Assembly (NCBI GenBank): GCA_032622095.1
Contig: CP136064.1
Location: 260,441,863 to 260,505,862 of the forward strand
DNA length: 64,000 bases
Direction of reading: 5' to 3'
From: Siphonodentalium dalli
Lineage: Eukaryota; Mollusca; Scaphopoda; Gadilida; Siphonodentaliidae
Positions 42,731 through 52,177 of this stretch are shown here, piece after piece (positions within the stretch are counted from its first letter, which is position 1; each line of letters begins with the position of its first letter). The position numbers were made by a program, and so were the translations under genes. The notes below the pieces were generated by a model. That model saw only the letters and a program-made list of their open reading frames with translations, did no database searches and was not told where the DNA came from.

Positions 42731-45700
42731 TCAAGATGGGGGCCATTTTCTGCCAAAACGTAAAACGGCTGGTTTAGGTGCTGCAGCTGCAGGGGCAGGT
42801 TTTGGAGCGGGTTCAGGAGCTGCGGGTTTAGGGGCAGCATCAGGTTTAGGAGCTGGGGCGGCAGCAGGTTTAGGAGCTGGCGCAGCAGCAGGTTTAGGAG
42901 CTGGGGCAGCAGGGGATGGCTTTTGTCCAAAAGGAGAAGGCTTGGGTGCGGCAGGGGAGGATTTAGGAGCTGGAGCCGGCTTTGCTCCAAAAGGAGATGG
43001 CTTGGAAGCAGCGACAGGAGACGGTTTAGGCTCGGGTTTCTGGAAACCTGGTTTTGGAACGGCTTCAGGAACGGCTTCAGGTGCGGCTGGTTTTGGTTGA
43101 GCTGGTGGTGCTGCTCCAAATTTACTCCCAAATGCTTTCTTAGGAGGCTCCGCCTTCTTTTCTGGTTCAGATGGTTTCGGTTTAGCTCCAAATTTACTTC
43201 CAAATGGTGTCTTTAGAGCCTCTGGTTTCTTTTCCGGTTCAGGGGCGGCTGGTTTTGGCTGAGCTGCCCCAAATTTACTCCCAAAGGGTTTCTGAGCGGG
43301 CTCAGGTTTCTTTTCTGGCTCAGACGCAGCTGGTTTTGGCTGTGCTGCTGCCGGTGCCCCAAATTTACTTCCCAGAGGTTTCTGAGGAGTTTCGGGTTTC
43401 TTCTCCGCTCCAAATTTGGTCATGAGTTTTCCTGGTGCTGGTTTTGGGGCGACAGGTACCGCTGGTTCCTTTTGCTGTCCACCAAATGCTCTAGCCGCAA
43501 TCTGAGCTGGAGACGTAGCAGACTGAGGTTTAGTCTTCGGTTGCTCAGGTTCTACAGGGCTTGTTTTCTCAGGGACGGCAGGCTTTTGAAAACCAAATTT
43601 AGGCTTTGGAGGTTCAGGTTTGGGTTCTTCATCTGGTATTTCTCCTTTGACAAATTTAGCGAATGCTTGTGTGGTTGTACTTGGCTTCGGTGCTACGGGA
43701 GGAGGAGTTCCAGGACTTGCAGGTTCAGGAGCAGCCGATGGTTGTGGGATAGAAACCTTTGGCTTCGGAAATTGTGGTTCGTTCTTTAGCTGTGGGAATT
43801 TAGATTCAGGTTTTCCAGGAACTTTTTTGGGTTCTGGTTTTGGTGGAAATATAGATTCTGGTTTTGATGGAGTTTTTGGAGAAACTTTTGGTTCCGGTTT
43901 TGGTGAAATTTTGGGCTCTGGCTTACTTTCGACGACTGGTTCCGGTTTGCTTTCGACAACTGGTTCCGGTTTGATTTCGACGACTGGTTCTGGCTTGCTT
44001 TCGATGACTGGTTCCGGTTTGCTTTCGACGACTGGTTCCGGTTTGATTTCGACGACTGGTTCTGGTTTGCTTTCGATGACTGGTTCCGGTTTGCTTTCGA
44101 CGACTGGTTCCGGTTTGCTTTCAAGTTGAAAGTTGAAAGTTTCAACCTCTGGTTCCGGTATGCTTTCGACAACTGGTTCCGGTTTGATTTCGACGACTGG
44201 TTCTGGCTTGCTTTCGATGACTGGTTCCGGTTTGCTTTCGACGACTGGTTCCGGTTTGATTTCGACGACTGGTTCTGGTTTGCTTTCGATGACTGGTTCC
44301 GGTTTGCTTTCGACGACTGGTTCCGGTTTGCTTTCAAGTTGAAAGTTGAAAGTTTCAACCTCTGGTTCCGGTATGCTTACGACTACTGGTTCCGGTTTGC
44401 TTTCAACCTCTGGTTCCGGTATGCTTACGACTACTGGTTCCGGTTTGCTTTCGACGACTGGTTCTGGCTTGCTTTCAACCTCTTCTGGCTTGCTTTCAAC
44501 CTCATCTGGCTTGCTTTCAACCTCATCTGGCTTGCTTTCAACCTCTGGTTCCTGTATGCTGTCGATGACTGGTTCTGGTTTGCTTTCAACCTCTGGTTCC
44601 GGTATGCTTTCGACGACTGGTTCTGGCTTGCTTTCAGCATCTGCATCTGGCTTTACTTCAGCCACTTCTGGCTTGACTTCAGCCACTTCTGGTTTGCTTT
44701 CAGTCTCTACTTCTGGTTTGCTTTCAGCATCTGCTTCTGGTTTGCTTTCAGTCTCTGCTTCTGGTTTGCTTTCAGTCTCTGCTTCTGGTTTGCTTTCAGT
44801 CTCTACTTCTGGTTTGCTTTCAGTCTCTACTTCTGGTTTGCTTTCAGTCTCTGCTTCTGGTTTGCTTTCAGTCTCTACTTCTGGTTTGCTTTCAGTCTCT
44901 ACTTCTGGTTTGCTTTCAGTCTCTACTTCTGGTTTGCTTTCAACCTCTTCTGGCTTGCTTTCAGCATCTGCTTCTGGCTTGACTTCAGCCACTTCTGGTT
45001 TGCTTTCAGTCTCTACTTCTGGTTTGCTTTCAGTCTCTACTTCTGGTTTGCTTTCAGTCTCTACTTCTGGTTTGCTTTCAAGGGCTTCTTCTGGCTCTTT
45101 TTCAGCCTCAGATTCTTTTTTGGTGTCCTCTTCCAACTGACTATCACTCAAAACCATTGCTGTTGCTGCAGCAATGTTCTCATCAACTATTTTAGTTGCC
45201 AAAGCTTCAACAGCCTTAAGAGAAGGAACCGTAGATTCCAGCTGAGTGGTTTCAGCTTCTGGTTCTCCAGAGGCAGATGGTTCGGCCGTATCAGCAGGTT
45301 CGGCCGTATCAGCAGGTTCAGAAACACTGGCCTCAAAGGTTGAACAGGGGTCAGAGGCAGCTTGTTCAGAAGAGGAATCAGGAGGGGAAGCAGAAGATTG
45401 AGATAGAACATCAGAACTGGCCGACTCAGTCACCAAACTAAGAGAAATTTCAGTGCTATTAGACGCAGCAACGATACTAGATTGAGATTGTTCAGTGTGT
45501 TCACTTACTTTCTCAATATCTGTAACATCAGTTGACTCTGATGGTGCGACGTCAGGTGACGCCGACGCCACAACAGCGGTTGACTCTGGTGGTGGTGACG
45601 CGTCAGGTTTTTCTGGTTGTTCCGGTGATGATAAAACAGCATCAAGTTTTTTCTGGATATTCTCAAAACTGTCCACCCCAAGATAGTCGATTTGTCCACT

Positions 45701-45802
45701 TTCCCATGCTAACTTTCTCTGACTGTCATCAATAGTTAAAACATGTCCATGGCATGCTCCGCCGCCAAGTCCAAGTGACGCTAACTGAGTAACCAAATCT
45801 CC
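42731..45802 (-). CDS. Terminal exon of a PEVK-like, Pro/Glu/Lys/Ser-repeat protein
   Basis: 1023 codons plus stop (TGA). The exon starts in phase 0 after TTATTTATTACAG. The open frame continues upstream into intron and MITE sequence, so no start codon belongs to this exon. Residues 1-58 are non-repetitive (GDLVTQLASLGL, then VLTIDDSQRKLAWESG). To about 240 it is Ser/Ala/Pro/Glu-rich and acidic. About 241-627 are tandem ESKPEVET and ESKPEPVV units, including a 71-residue block repeated twice that ends ETFNFQ. From about 790 to 895, FGSKFGA motifs alternate with PEKKPE; the last 130 residues are Pro/Ala-rich and end LRFGRKWPPS. Composition recalls titin PEVK segments, suggesting a disordered, possibly elastic or scaffold protein; this is inference. 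I do not recognise the family. No signal peptide or membrane segment is visible here. Upstream exons are unknown; 54906-55745 is one candidate. Confidence 0.8.
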   Translation of the reverse strand, partial: GDLVTQLASLGLGGGACHGHVLTIDDSQRKLAWESGQIDYLGVDSFENIQKKLDAVLSSPEQPEKPDASPPPESTAVVASASPDVAPSESTDVTDIEKVSEHTEQSQSSIVAASNSTEISLSLVTESASSDVLSQSSASPPDSSSEQAASDPCSTFEASVSEPADTAEPADTAEPSASGEPEAETTQLESTVPSLKAVEALATKIVDENIAAATAMVLSDSQLEEDTKKESEAEKEPEEALESKPEVETESKPEVETESKPEVETESKPEVAEVKPEADAESKPEEVESKPEVETESKPEVETESKPEVETESKPEAETESKPEVETESKPEVETESKPEAETESKPEAETESKPEADAESKPEVETESKPEVAEVKPEVAEVKPDADAESKPEPVVESIPEPEVESKPEPVIDSIQEPEVESKPDEVESKPDEVESKPEEVESKPEPVVESKPEPVVVSIPEPEVESKPEPVVVSIPEPEVETFNFQLESKPEPVVESKPEPVIESKPEPVVEIKPEPVVESKPEPVIESKPEPVVEIKPEPVVESIPEPEVETFNFQLESKPEPVVESKPEPVIESKPEPVVEIKPEPVVESKPEPVIESKPEPVVEIKPEPVVESKPEPVVESKPEPKISPKPEPKVSPKTPSKPESIFPPKPEPKKVPGKPESKFPQLKNEPQFPKPKVSIPQPSAAPEPASPGTPPPVAPKPSTTTQAFAKFVKGEIPDEEPKPEPPKPKFGFQKPAVPEKTSPVEPEQPKTKPQSATSPAQIAARAFGGQQKEPAVPVAPKPAPGKLMTKFGAEKKPETPQKPLGSKFGAPAAAQPKPAASEPEKKPEPAQKPFGSKFGAAQPKPAAPEPEKKPEALKTPFGSKFGAKPKPSEPEKKAEPPKKAFGSKFGAAPPAQPKPAAPEAVPEAVPKPGFQKPEPKPSPVAASKPSPFGAKPAPAPKSSPAAPKPSPFGQKPSPAAPAPKPAAAPAPKPAAAPAPKPDAAPKPAAPEPAPKPAPAAAAPKPAVLRFGRKWPPS
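43918..45080 (-). repeat. Coding minisatellite: KPE units and a 213-bp higher-order repeat
   Basis: Short units of about 24 bp encode ESKPEVET/ESKPEPVV. A larger 213-bp unit (71 codons) is duplicated: TCAAGTTGAAAGTTGAAAGT starts at 44121 and 44334. Neighbouring units differ by single substitutions, showing recent unequal exchange or slippage. The antisense and shifted frames are also open for up to 405 codons because the units contain few stops; these are not genes. Confidence 0.9.
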
Positions 45803-45830
45803 CTGTAATAAATAAAATGTAGTTGTAGAG
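45803..45830 (-). promoter_or_regulatory. 3' splice site of the large exon
   Basis: On the minus strand the intron ends ACATTTTATTTATTACAG, preceded by a CTCTCTCTAC pyrimidine stretch. The AG is 45804-45803. The first coding triplet after it is GGA, in phase 0 with the long frame. Only about 50 bp separate it from the hAT-like MITE at 45854. Confidence 0.8.
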
Positions 45831-45853
45831 AGAGAGTAAAAGTATATGGTTAG

Positions 45854-46324
45854 CAAGTCTGAGTATAGTGTGTCTGATTTTTGCAGAATATAGTGTGTCT
45901 GACATTTGCAGAATGAGGTCTCCAAAGGTTGAATTTAGTGACGCTATCCCACACAGCAGGCAAGCAACACCAAATTCACCCTCTGGAAACCTCATTCTGC
46001 TTAGGCATCAACTGCTATGGGAGACCTAGGATTAGATTGAAGTTCCTCATTTGAAGTTGGTGATGTTCACCCATTAGTCACCTCGATTATGCATTTTATC
46101 TTCTGCAAATTAGGGGATATAGAAACTGAACAAAAGGGAAAAAGTTACTAATAACACTGTTATTCAAAGACTGACTATAAATACTTCCCAGAAGATGAGG
46201 CCAAAGCAGAATGGGGTCCACAGAGGGTAAATTTGGTGATGCTAGCCCACTGTGGGGTAGCATAACTAAATTCACCCCCTGGAACCTCATTCTGCAAATG
46301 TCAGACACACTATATCCAGACTTG
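45854..46324. mobile_element. hAT-like MITE, long form, duplication ATGGTTAG, in the intron
   Basis: ATGGTTAG at 45846-45853 and 46325-46332. The ends are CAAGTCTGAGTATAG and CTATATCCAGACTTG. A partial duplication of the left subterminal part (ATAGTGTGTCTGA...GCAGAAT) occurs at 45867-45914. The central landmarks match 20528. It lies just upstream of the terminal exon's splice acceptor and supplies the spurious N-terminal extension of the long open frame. Confidence 0.9.
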
Positions 46325-46398
46325 ATGGTTAGCAATTAATCTTCAATTTTCAGTAAAAACATTTATAGCCTTTTTATACCAAATCAGCGATAAAACAT

Positions 46399-46667
46399 TT
46401 AAAGGGGGACTGAACCCTAAATCCGGCCATTTATGGGACAATCTCCTTTTATACTCAACAGAATATATGCAACAAAAGAATGAATTTGAGTCATAAACTC
46501 ATTTTCATGATAATTACCATGTTGTTTGTATCGTTCAGAGAGCAAATGAGTGTATTTTGCACTAATCCATGGCTCATCACTCATTTGTTCCAAACATGTA
46601 GATTCTGCCGAGTATAAAAGGAGATGGTCCCATAAATGGCCGAATTTATTGTATAGTACCCCTTTAA
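46399..46667. mobile_element. TTAA-flanked MITE K
   Basis: TTAA at 46399-46402 and 46664-46667. The ends are AGGGGGACTGAACC and GTATAGTACCCCT. The subterminal arms CGGCCATTTATGGGACAATC and CTCCTTTTATACTC pair with GAGTATAAAAGGAGATGGTC and CCATAAATGGCCG. A second copy of the right tip (GAATTTATTGTATAGTACCC) follows at 46677-46716. Confidence 0.8.
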
Positions 46668-46732
46668 TGACGGTCTGAATTTATTGTATAGTACCCTTTT
46701 AATGATGGTCTATCTCTTCTTGGCCACAATTA

Positions 46733-46897
46733 CAGTAATGCCCTAAATAATCGTCTCCTTAACCACAGCACAATTATGGGTAACTTTTCCCCGAGAGCTT
46801 TCCGATGAATGGCAACAAGCCATATTTCCGACTAAATCCTGAAAAGTTACCCATAATTGTGCTGTGGTTAAGGAGACGATTATTTAGGGCATTACTG
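46733..46897. mobile_element. MITE B, left arm shortened
   Basis: CAGTAATGCCCTAAATAATC to GATTATTTAGGGCATTACTG, with TA on both sides. The left arm jumps from GGGTAACTTTTCC to CCGAGAGCTTTCCG. It is the mirror image of the deletion in the copy at 39233. Confidence 0.88.
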
Positions 46898-47703
46898 TAC
46901 AACAACAACATAATTATTATAAAACTTGATTTCAAGACTACAAATACCTTTTTCTGTGAATTCAGACAAAACTGAATATTGTGTATATTGATTGTCTATA
47001 AAAGGCATGATAAAGAGTTTTATTCCTGCATAATATCATAATCGAAATGGCATTTTTCCTTTGAGAGTGTGCATAAGATAGAGTTATCCCTATTGCTGCT
47101 CCCTATTATATTATATTGCTACGCTCTGAATGTGCCTAAAGTTTCAGTTCTAAAAATAGCCCGTAAATTGTCCTGAAAGCTTGTATGTATCATATAAAAA
47201 TTTGAAATAAAATAAACATTAATTGATAGAGGCGTTTCCATACAGGTGTCTTTGATTAATATTTATAATTTTTTATACCCCGTAAACTATATAAAACTTG
47301 TTAGAAAGAGATAGACCATCGTCATTCAACATAAAAATGCCATTTATGACAGGATGAAACTTGTCGAAAATTTAATTGGAATGATATTTCGAAGTTTGTG
47401 TCAGAACATAGCATTTTACTGAGCTATAATCGTGACTGCAGCTGAAAATATTCCTGCTATCTGTCACGTGTTTTGATCAGAAACATATTCATATAACATG
47501 AATTGTGAATTGCTTCTAATGCACAGGATCAAACTTATATTTTGTAATCTTGTACCATTGCACCACAACAAACTTGAATAATTATATGAACTTCCTGTAA
47601 CATACATGCAATACAGAAATCACACAATATATACCCGAAAAAAATTGCATTGAAATGAAGAAAAAAAGAAGTAATAATTGGAGAACCACATCCTGTTTTC
47701 TTA
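46898..47703. other. No recognised feature
   Basis: AT-rich sequence, presumably intronic or intergenic. No exon or shared repeat was recognised. Confidence 0.4.
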
Positions 47704-47962
47704 AATATCCTGTGCCAGTGCATTCTCTTATATATGCAAATCTCCCATAGGATGCCCGCATATATAAGAGAATGCACTGGCTTACAAGGTCAAGTAAGTA
47801 TTGTTACACCAATGTATTCTCTTATATATGCGAGGCTCCCTATGGGAGACTTGCATATATAAGAGAATGCACTGGCACAGGGTTTTCGCAAAATTTTCAA
47901 GAAGCTCCCATCATGGAAGAGTTAATTCTGCACCAGCGCAGCTTCCATCACGAAAGGGTTAA
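47704..47962. mobile_element. PB4 double-hairpin MITE
   Basis: Hairpins with arms GCCAGTGCATTCTCTTATAT / inverse, the second with core CTCCC-TAT-GGGAG. The right side is GGGTTTTCGCAAAATTTTCA, CTGCACCAGCGCAGC, ATCACGAAAGGGTTAA with TTAA at 47959-47962. The left terminus is eroded to TTAAATATCCTGTGCC. Confidence 0.75.
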
Positions 47963-48032
47963 GTAAGATTTCATAACAAGCAAAATATATTTAAAATCCA
48001 ACAATAAGATTCACACTTGGAAACAATAATTA

Positions 48033-48197
48033 TATAGAGAGTAATCAATTGGTTCCGAGAATTACGTTAAATAATTCACGAGAGGAGAGACTTCGGTAAG
48101 AAACGTGTGCGCGTTAGCGCACGAGTTTCTTACCTAAACGTCTCTCACCTCGAGTGAATTATTTAACGTAATTCTCGGATCTAATTGATTACTCTAT
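48033..48197. mobile_element. Palindromic MITE L
   Basis: GAGTAATCAATTGGTTCCGA, GAATTACGTTAAATAATTCA and CGGTAAGAAACG pair with CGTTTCTTACC-type and GTGAATTATTTAACGTAATT, then CTAATTGATTACTC. The centre is GTGTGCGCGTTAGCGCACGA. About 165 bp, single copy in this window. Confidence 0.8.
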
Positions 48198-48799
48198 TTA
48201 TTACACTTCTGCATCAATTTGGTTCGCCAAATATGATTAAGACACACACAATTAATTAATGAAAGTCGCGATGTAGAGAAATATTAACCACTGAAATTTC
48301 AGTCAGGATCAGTAAGCTACGTAACGTCAATGAAGTAACGAGAAATGACATAATTCACTTGTGACATTACCATTTTTAATTAACGGCATTTTCTATGTAA
48401 ATCGCACATAGGAGTGTAATAAACACATTTAACTGTTGATAATAGAATAGAGAGGATAGAAAGGAATGAGATTATATTGGATGACTTGAGATTAAACATT
48501 CTGCAGCAGTACATAATTTAAATTGTTGTGTGGGGGGGGGGGCTGTAAATATAAATTCAATGCAAGTATCTGGGGAACATAACTACCAGTGTACATGTAG
48601 CGCGCGTTAAATGTGGCATTATTGGTTTGATGATTTTAATTATTTTACAGTTGTGAACCTTAATAATTTTGATCTGCAACATGTTTTTTTGTATTCAGTT
48701 GCAATATTTCGAAGATCAGAAGATGCTTATTTACTAATATTTGTTGTGTAATTATTCACTTTTGGGTTTAAATGTTAAATTTTAGCCAAAAGAAATTGG
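48198..48799. other. No recognised feature
   Basis: AT-rich, with a 10-G run near 48533. No supported exon. Confidence 0.4.
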
Positions 48800-49079
48800 T
48801 TAACCCTTTCTATACTGAATGGATTCTCCCGTTCAGTTATAATAAAGTATACATTGGAACATTCTATTATTCATTTATAGGGGTGTAAAGGTAATAAAAG
48901 CAGACAGGCAGGCAGAAAAACAAATACAAGAGCAGAATGATTCATATTCATTGGTGGGAAATGTTCAAATAAGTTCAATAAATGACCTATATTATAGTCT
49001 GGTCGTTTGTTGAACTTATTATCTGAACATTTCCCTAAGAGAACTACTTGTCAATGAGTATTTACTATAAAAATGGTTC
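48800..49079 (+). mobile_element. MITE family I, near-complete copy
   Basis: TTAACCCTTTCTATACTGAA at the left and GAGTATTTACTATAAAAATG, GTTCA at the right (TTAA decayed to TTCA). The interior has GGATTCTCCCGTTCAG, CATTTATAGGGGTG, a GGCAGGCAGA patch and the hairpin GAAATGTTCAAATAAGTTCA / TGAACTTATTATCTGAACAT. Confidence 0.78.
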
Positions 49080-49155
49080 AATCTGGTGTTTTCTGAATTC
49101 AAACAAATGAGCAGAACTCAGTGACAAATGGTATGAATGCACCAATATTCAAAGT

Positions 49156-49255
49156 ATAGACAGACCTGTCTTAAATAAACAAATGATTCATGGGGTCACG
49201 AGAACATAAGCATAGACAGACCTGTCTTAAATAAACAAATGATTCATGGGGTCAC
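49156..49255 (+). repeat. 56-bp direct repeat, two units
   Basis: ATAGACAGACCTGTCTTAAA begins at 49156 and 49212 and continues identically through CAAATGATTCATGGGGTCAC. A local tandem duplication with almost no divergence. Confidence 0.9.
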
Positions 49256-49920
49256 AGAGACCATAAGTGCATCACTGTCGATTTGATAGATAACTTTATT
49301 GACAAGAAATGTATGTTTAAATTTTGTCAATTTTAATTAAAGTATAGTACCCCCCTCCCATGTTTGTCAAACATGATGAAAACTGCACTTTTAGATTTTA
49401 GCTAATACTAAAAGGACTGTTACGATTCATAACAAATTTGGTGCACCATGATTCTTCGTCACCTTTCGATTCACTATCCATTTCGTCACATATTCAATAC
49501 AATATGCGATTCATCTCTATTCCCTATTTTTACACACTGATAAATTTGGTTCTATTACCACATAAAGTAATTGTCAAATCTGTATGTTTCCGTAACTGTG
49601 TGCATCTTCATGAATGGGCATACAAAGATTAATCCGCATTATTAGTAAATTTCGAATTATTTTAATGAAGTGCGCACTCCAACCTTTCACGTTTGACACA
49701 TTAAAATTACCAGTGAAGTGACCTTGAACTATGACATCACCCTAATATATTAAAACAATTGATTGGGTGCATCTTTTTTTTTTAAATGACTGCCGAAAAA
49801 AAAGATGAATATTAATATTATATCTGCATTATATTCACCATATTGCGATATATATTGAATTGTGGACACGTATTATGAGAAAATGTATCGTTACAGCTCT
49901 AAATATTAAATGCTGCCTTT
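49256..49920. other. No recognised feature
   Basis: AT-rich. A 64-codon plus frame (49438-49632) has no support. Confidence 0.4.
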
Positions 49921-50124
49921 CGATTTGATTTGACCAAATCATGAGTAACCTGTTTACTTAATCCCAGCGTGTGTGGTTAATTGTGCTCCGATTTGATTTG
50001 ACCAAATCATGAGTAACCTGTTTACTTAATCCCAGCGTGTGTGGTTAATTGTGCTCCGATTTGATTTGACCAAATCATGAGTAACCTGTTTACTTAATCC
50101 CAGCGTGTGTGGTTAATTGTGCTC
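49921..50124 (+). repeat. 68-bp exact tandem triplicate
   Basis: Units start at 49921, 49989 and 50057 with CGATTTGATTTGACCAAATC and end GTGGTTAATTGTGCTC. All three are identical, so amplification is very recent, or collapse or expansion occurred in assembly. Each unit contains the palindrome GATTTGACCAAATC. Confidence 0.95.
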
Positions 50125-50206
50125 CAAGTCAGTCAAGCAAGCGAGATAAAGGAATATGCACATGCAAAATCCCTGCTTCAGATTGCAAACATGATACTGA
50201 AGAATT

Positions 50207-50596
50207 TTAACCCTTTACCCAACAAAACGGCCAAATAAAGCTTCAACAGCCTAAAATATCTTCGGTCTGTCTCAATAGAACCATACAAATATGGATATCA
50301 TTGGAACCGGCTCCTTGACCACATTGTGATAGTTACAGTTATGCCCTATGCCAATGCATTCTCTTATATATGCGAGTCGACCATAGGTCGCCTCGCATAT
50401 ATAAGAGAATGCATTGGCCTAAAAAAAATCTTTTTTTAACACTTTTTACCATTTTTTCTTACATTCTTTAACAATTTTATAATTTTTAATGTGTTAAGCC
50501 AATGCATTCTGTTATATATGCGAGGCGACCTATGGTCGACTCGCATATATAAGAGAATGCATTGGCACAGGGCCCTTCTGTTGGGTTAAGGGTTAA
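50207..50596 (+). mobile_element. PB1 double-hairpin MITE, copy 3
   Basis: TTAA at 50207-50210 and 50593-50596. The left end is CCCTTTACCCAACA; the right end has lost a base (TGTTGGGTTAAGGG). Two hairpins with core GACC-ATA-GGTC and its inverse are separated by the AACACTTTTTACC spacer. Confidence 0.9.
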
Positions 50597-50639
50597 CATT
50601 GGTTATCTCGGTGTGAAGACTCACTTCAGAGTCGAAGAT

Positions 50640-51020
50640 ATGTCATTTATTACACGCTTGTTCCCAGAAGTACAGTGTTATTGCTGTTCCATATTTACAA
50701 ATACGTATGGAACATACGTTCCATATGCATCTCGTTGACGTAAAATGACGTACATGACATTCGCCTCAACCATGAAACCGGAACTATAACATAAAAGCAT
50801 CATCACACATGACAAAACACGCCCTCTATGTGCCTAAATAAACCTTCTAAGTCTGTATTTTTAATGCATGGATTCTAGGACGCGAAGCGTGTAATAAACA
50901 CAGAACGACACGATTTGTAAATGGATTTGTCGATACGGCACTCGTTCTATCCTTCCGCGACAGCACTCGTGCCGTATCGACAAACACATTTACACATTGT
51001 GTCGTTCTGTGTATGTATTT
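50640..51020 (-). mobile_element. Element J, copy 2, with adjoining palindrome
   Basis: The inverse of 29750-30060 over AACACTGTA-type, ATGAAACCGGAACTATAA, GCATCATCACACATGACA and AAATAAACCTTCT. TTTATTACACGCTT at 50649 is inverted at 50886. A palindrome at 50898-51013 follows, with arms AACACAGAACGACAC / GTGTCGTTCTGTGT and TTGTCGATACGGCACTCGT / inverse. The boundary between the two parts is unclear. Confidence 0.6.
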
Positions 51021-51308
51021 CATGTTTCTACTCTCAACCAAATTAATAGTATATCAAAGAAATAATCGAGTGCCTGACCTGAAAATTTATGCCAATATGT
51101 GTACGATACAAATCTACAAAAGCAGATACTGGTATATGGAATTCAGACATAAATATTCCATGCTTTGAAGTCTGTACTCACTGATGTAAATCGTGTTGCA
51201 CACTGAAGTATAATCTGAATCTATTAACAAGGTGTTTGGATAGCCCCACCATCTCCCAAGCAACAGCAAACATGTGCATATGACAGAGATAATACTGCAC
51301 GACAAGTT

Positions 51309-51431
51309 TTTGTGGTGGATTGACAGTAACATGGTGTGACATTGATGACTTGGCATGGCTTCATGACTCGGTTGAACATAGGCTCCAAGTCGTCAATGTC
51401 ACACCATGTTACTCTCAATCAACCACAATAA
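51309..51431. repeat. Inverted repeat with TAACATGGTGTGACATTGA arms
   Basis: GTGGTGGATTGACAGTAACA, TGGTGTGACATTGATGACTT are inverted as GTCAATGTCACACCATGTTA, CTCTCAATCAACCACAA about 40 bp later. The right arm runs into a 111-codon plus open frame that I do not support as a gene. Confidence 0.75.
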
Positions 51432-51699
51432 TGTATATGTTCTGCCGACAATCCTGGTCATTCTTAGAAATTTGACATTTATTCCAAAGAATGATCAGCA
51501 GAAAATGTCAAAATCTGCTATCGCGCTCCCCATAACAGTGTTCAACATTAATGAAGTCATGAAAAAATGCAGGCCAGCAAGAGACGATGAAACGGTTGTC
51601 TTGATTTCCTTTATGTTGACGGCGAGAGATGTAAACATGGGATATCAACGATGCGGTTTCTTACTGGAGGTGGAACATACCTCGATATTAACTCTTCCT

Positions 51700-51880
51700 A
51701 TAATAGATAAAGTAATCTCGGTCCACAACAGCTTGGGATGATGCTGTTTTGGACTGAGGATGTTCATTCAAAAGACATACCACACATACACGTGGACCCC
51801 GGACATTCACGAAAACCCCTGAACGCGATTAATCATCTGACATGTCCATGATTAATCTGTCTTCAAAATGATATACCATT
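51700..51880 (+). mobile_element. Fragment of element N
   Basis: GGTCCACAACAGCTTGGGAT, ATGCTGTTTTGGACTGAGG and GATTAATCTGTCTTCAAAATG match parts of 22236-22640 in order. One arm only. Confidence 0.55.
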
Positions 51881-52177
51881 TCGGCTAAAGAGGTATTTCT
51901 GATTGACACAATGAAATTATAGTAATCCAATGAATTTATTTTACCTAGGCAGTACTATTTTCTAGGCAAACAGATTTTGAATATGTTACTAAGGCAATGC
52001 CTATTGCCTAGGCTATATATCCCAGGGCTGAATATACTAAGAACACAATGTCGCTATGAAATTTATGACAAAATGAGTCCTGAGATTTTTTTAAAATAAT
52101 TGTTTTTTTAAGCATTTTATATTTTGTCAAGGTTGACAATGAAACTAGAAAGATGTAGTGGCGCAGTGATATGGTGC

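Noticed and set aside
43620-45140. Other long plus-strand frames (Gly/Ser/Leu repeats) and shifted minus frames over the same exon
   Set aside because: All are shadows of the same repeat array. Only the minus frame with the splice site and the non-repetitive start is coherent.
44126-45343. 405-codon plus-strand open frame rich in Phe/Trp opposite the repeat exon
   Set aside because: It is the antisense of the KPE repeats. The units contain no stop in that frame, and there are no independent splice or start signals.
49921-50124. CRISPR-like spacing of repeats
   Set aside because: The 68-bp units are wholly identical without unique spacers; it is a simple tandem repeat in animal DNA.
51406-51741. 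111-codon plus frame
   Set aside because: Begins inside one arm of an inverted repeat and ends inside a fragment of element N, so most of it is repeat DNA.
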